15,721 nt of DNA from Gracilaria caudata (taxonomy: Eukaryota > Rhodophyta > Florideophyceae > Gracilariales > Gracilariaceae): NCBI GenBank assembly GCA_030374735.1, contig JASCIV010000613.1, positions 1 to 15,721 on the forward strand, written 5' to 3'. Shown piece by piece: positions 15,013 to 15,721 of this stretch. The position numbers and the translations under genes were made by a program. Numbering within the stretch: position 1 is the stretch's first letter; the number at the start of each line of letters is the position of its first letter. The notes beneath the pieces are model-generated. The model worked only from the letters and a program-made list of their open reading frames with translations. It was not told the DNA's origin and did no database searches.

Positions 15013-15623
15013 CTGTGAGTCACGAGATTAGACTCTTGTTTCGTCATCATGTTCGTGTAACACTGGCTTCAGGGCGCAGCAGCGACCAAATGCATTCACC
15101 GCCGACTACAGCAGTTCCTACCCTCAGGCTCCGCGTTGCCTGTGAGTCAGGTGGCCTCACGCCACCTTATTCAAAGTTGCCGGGGAGTGCTGTGAGTCAC
15201 GAGTGAATCTCGAGAACATGCTCTTCACTCGTGTGTTATTGCAGTGTAGCCCGTGCTGGGATGTGCGCAGTATCACAGTCCTCGCGTGTAATGAGTCACG
15301 TCCGAGGAAAGCAAGATCGAGATAGGCCGAACAGCATCCACAACAATGCCCCTAACTTGAGTGCCACAGGTGCTCAAGATGGACACCTTTTTGAGTTCTA
15401 CACATGTATCTTTGGGGTCAAATTGTAAAGGGAACGTGATCTTCCCAGACTAACAACAGTGTAAAAGCTGCTCATTGACTTGAGGAAGAACCTCTGGCAT
15501 TCTGTGAACTCCTTTCCTGGTCTCACAGTTCTAGCCGGTCGCAAAATACAAGCAACCATGGTGCAAATCTGTGAACGGTATCTATAGCGTCGTCGGAGTG
15601 CTGATGGTCATGCTGCTGACTCA
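15013..15623. promoter_or_regulatory. Cluster of five TGAGTCA/TGACTCA sites
   Basis: AP-1/GCN4-type words lie at 15016-15022, 15143-15149, 15193-15199, 15292-15298 and, inverted, 15617-15623. Two of them are embedded in an identical 15-bp word, GCTGTGAGTCACGAG (15013-15027 and 15189-15203). The sequence around them is otherwise non-coding. It could be a bZIP-responsive control region, or short dispersed duplications. Confidence 0.4.
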
Positions 15624-15721
15624 CTGCATTCAAGTTATCGTCTCCTGCCATAATTTGCACACAATCTATGACACCCGTAAGCCATTGCGTCTCAAAACAA
15701 CCCGTCTCTCTCTGTTGATGG

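Overview
This window looks like nuclear DNA of a eukaryote. Supported genes are far apart and on both strands. The clearest ones encode secretory-pathway proteins: an N-terminal signal peptide, signal anchors and N-glycosylation sequons. Start codons sit in A-at-minus-3 or CACC-type contexts without Shine-Dalgarno spacing, TATA-like elements are present, and the long intergenic stretches are rich in fold-back (inverted) repeats. Mostly intronless genes, Cys-rich GCC2/GCC3-type repeats and the aerolysin-like/MABP-like proteins would fit an alga or protist. A red alga is my best guess, but that is weak and taxonomy cannot be settled from sequence reading alone.

Layout. 1-1060: a minus-strand two-helix membrane protein, preceded in the same frame by a second open stretch behind a single TAG. 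1060-1974: no convincing gene. 1975-4898: the centrepiece, two divergently transcribed paralogues (minus 2919-1975, plus 3960-4898). Each has an S/T-rich N-terminal half resembling aerolysin/ETX-MTX2-type beta pore formers and a C-terminal half with two MABP-like LNKG motifs. They share a 12-bp promoter-like element at almost the same distance from the ATG, and the spacer between them is full of hairpins. 5034-6240: a GC-richer block with membrane-protein-like open frames on the minus strand that do not join in one frame. 6315-7967: an intact minus-strand gene for a multi-pass glycoprotein. 8000-10470: fold-back element, AT-rich spacer and exon-like scraps. 10604-11308: a secreted cysteine-rich GCC2/GCC3-repeat protein with a possible 51-nt in-frame intron near its end. 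11309-15721: AT-rich and gene-poor, with exon-like or decayed minus-strand frames, a fold-back next to a TATA box, and a cluster of TGAGTCA sites.

How parts relate. The divergent pair is the only locus with a clear internal relationship. Its C-terminal DNA is nearly identical between copies, including silent sites, whereas the N-terminal halves have diverged, and the same predicted region is Lys-rich in one copy and Glu-rich in the other. This suggests homogenisation of a shared binding domain with diversification of the membrane-acting half, possibly in partners that co-assemble. The other genes (two membrane glycoproteins, one secreted Cys-rich protein) are cell-surface or secreted products with no demonstrable functional link to the pair.
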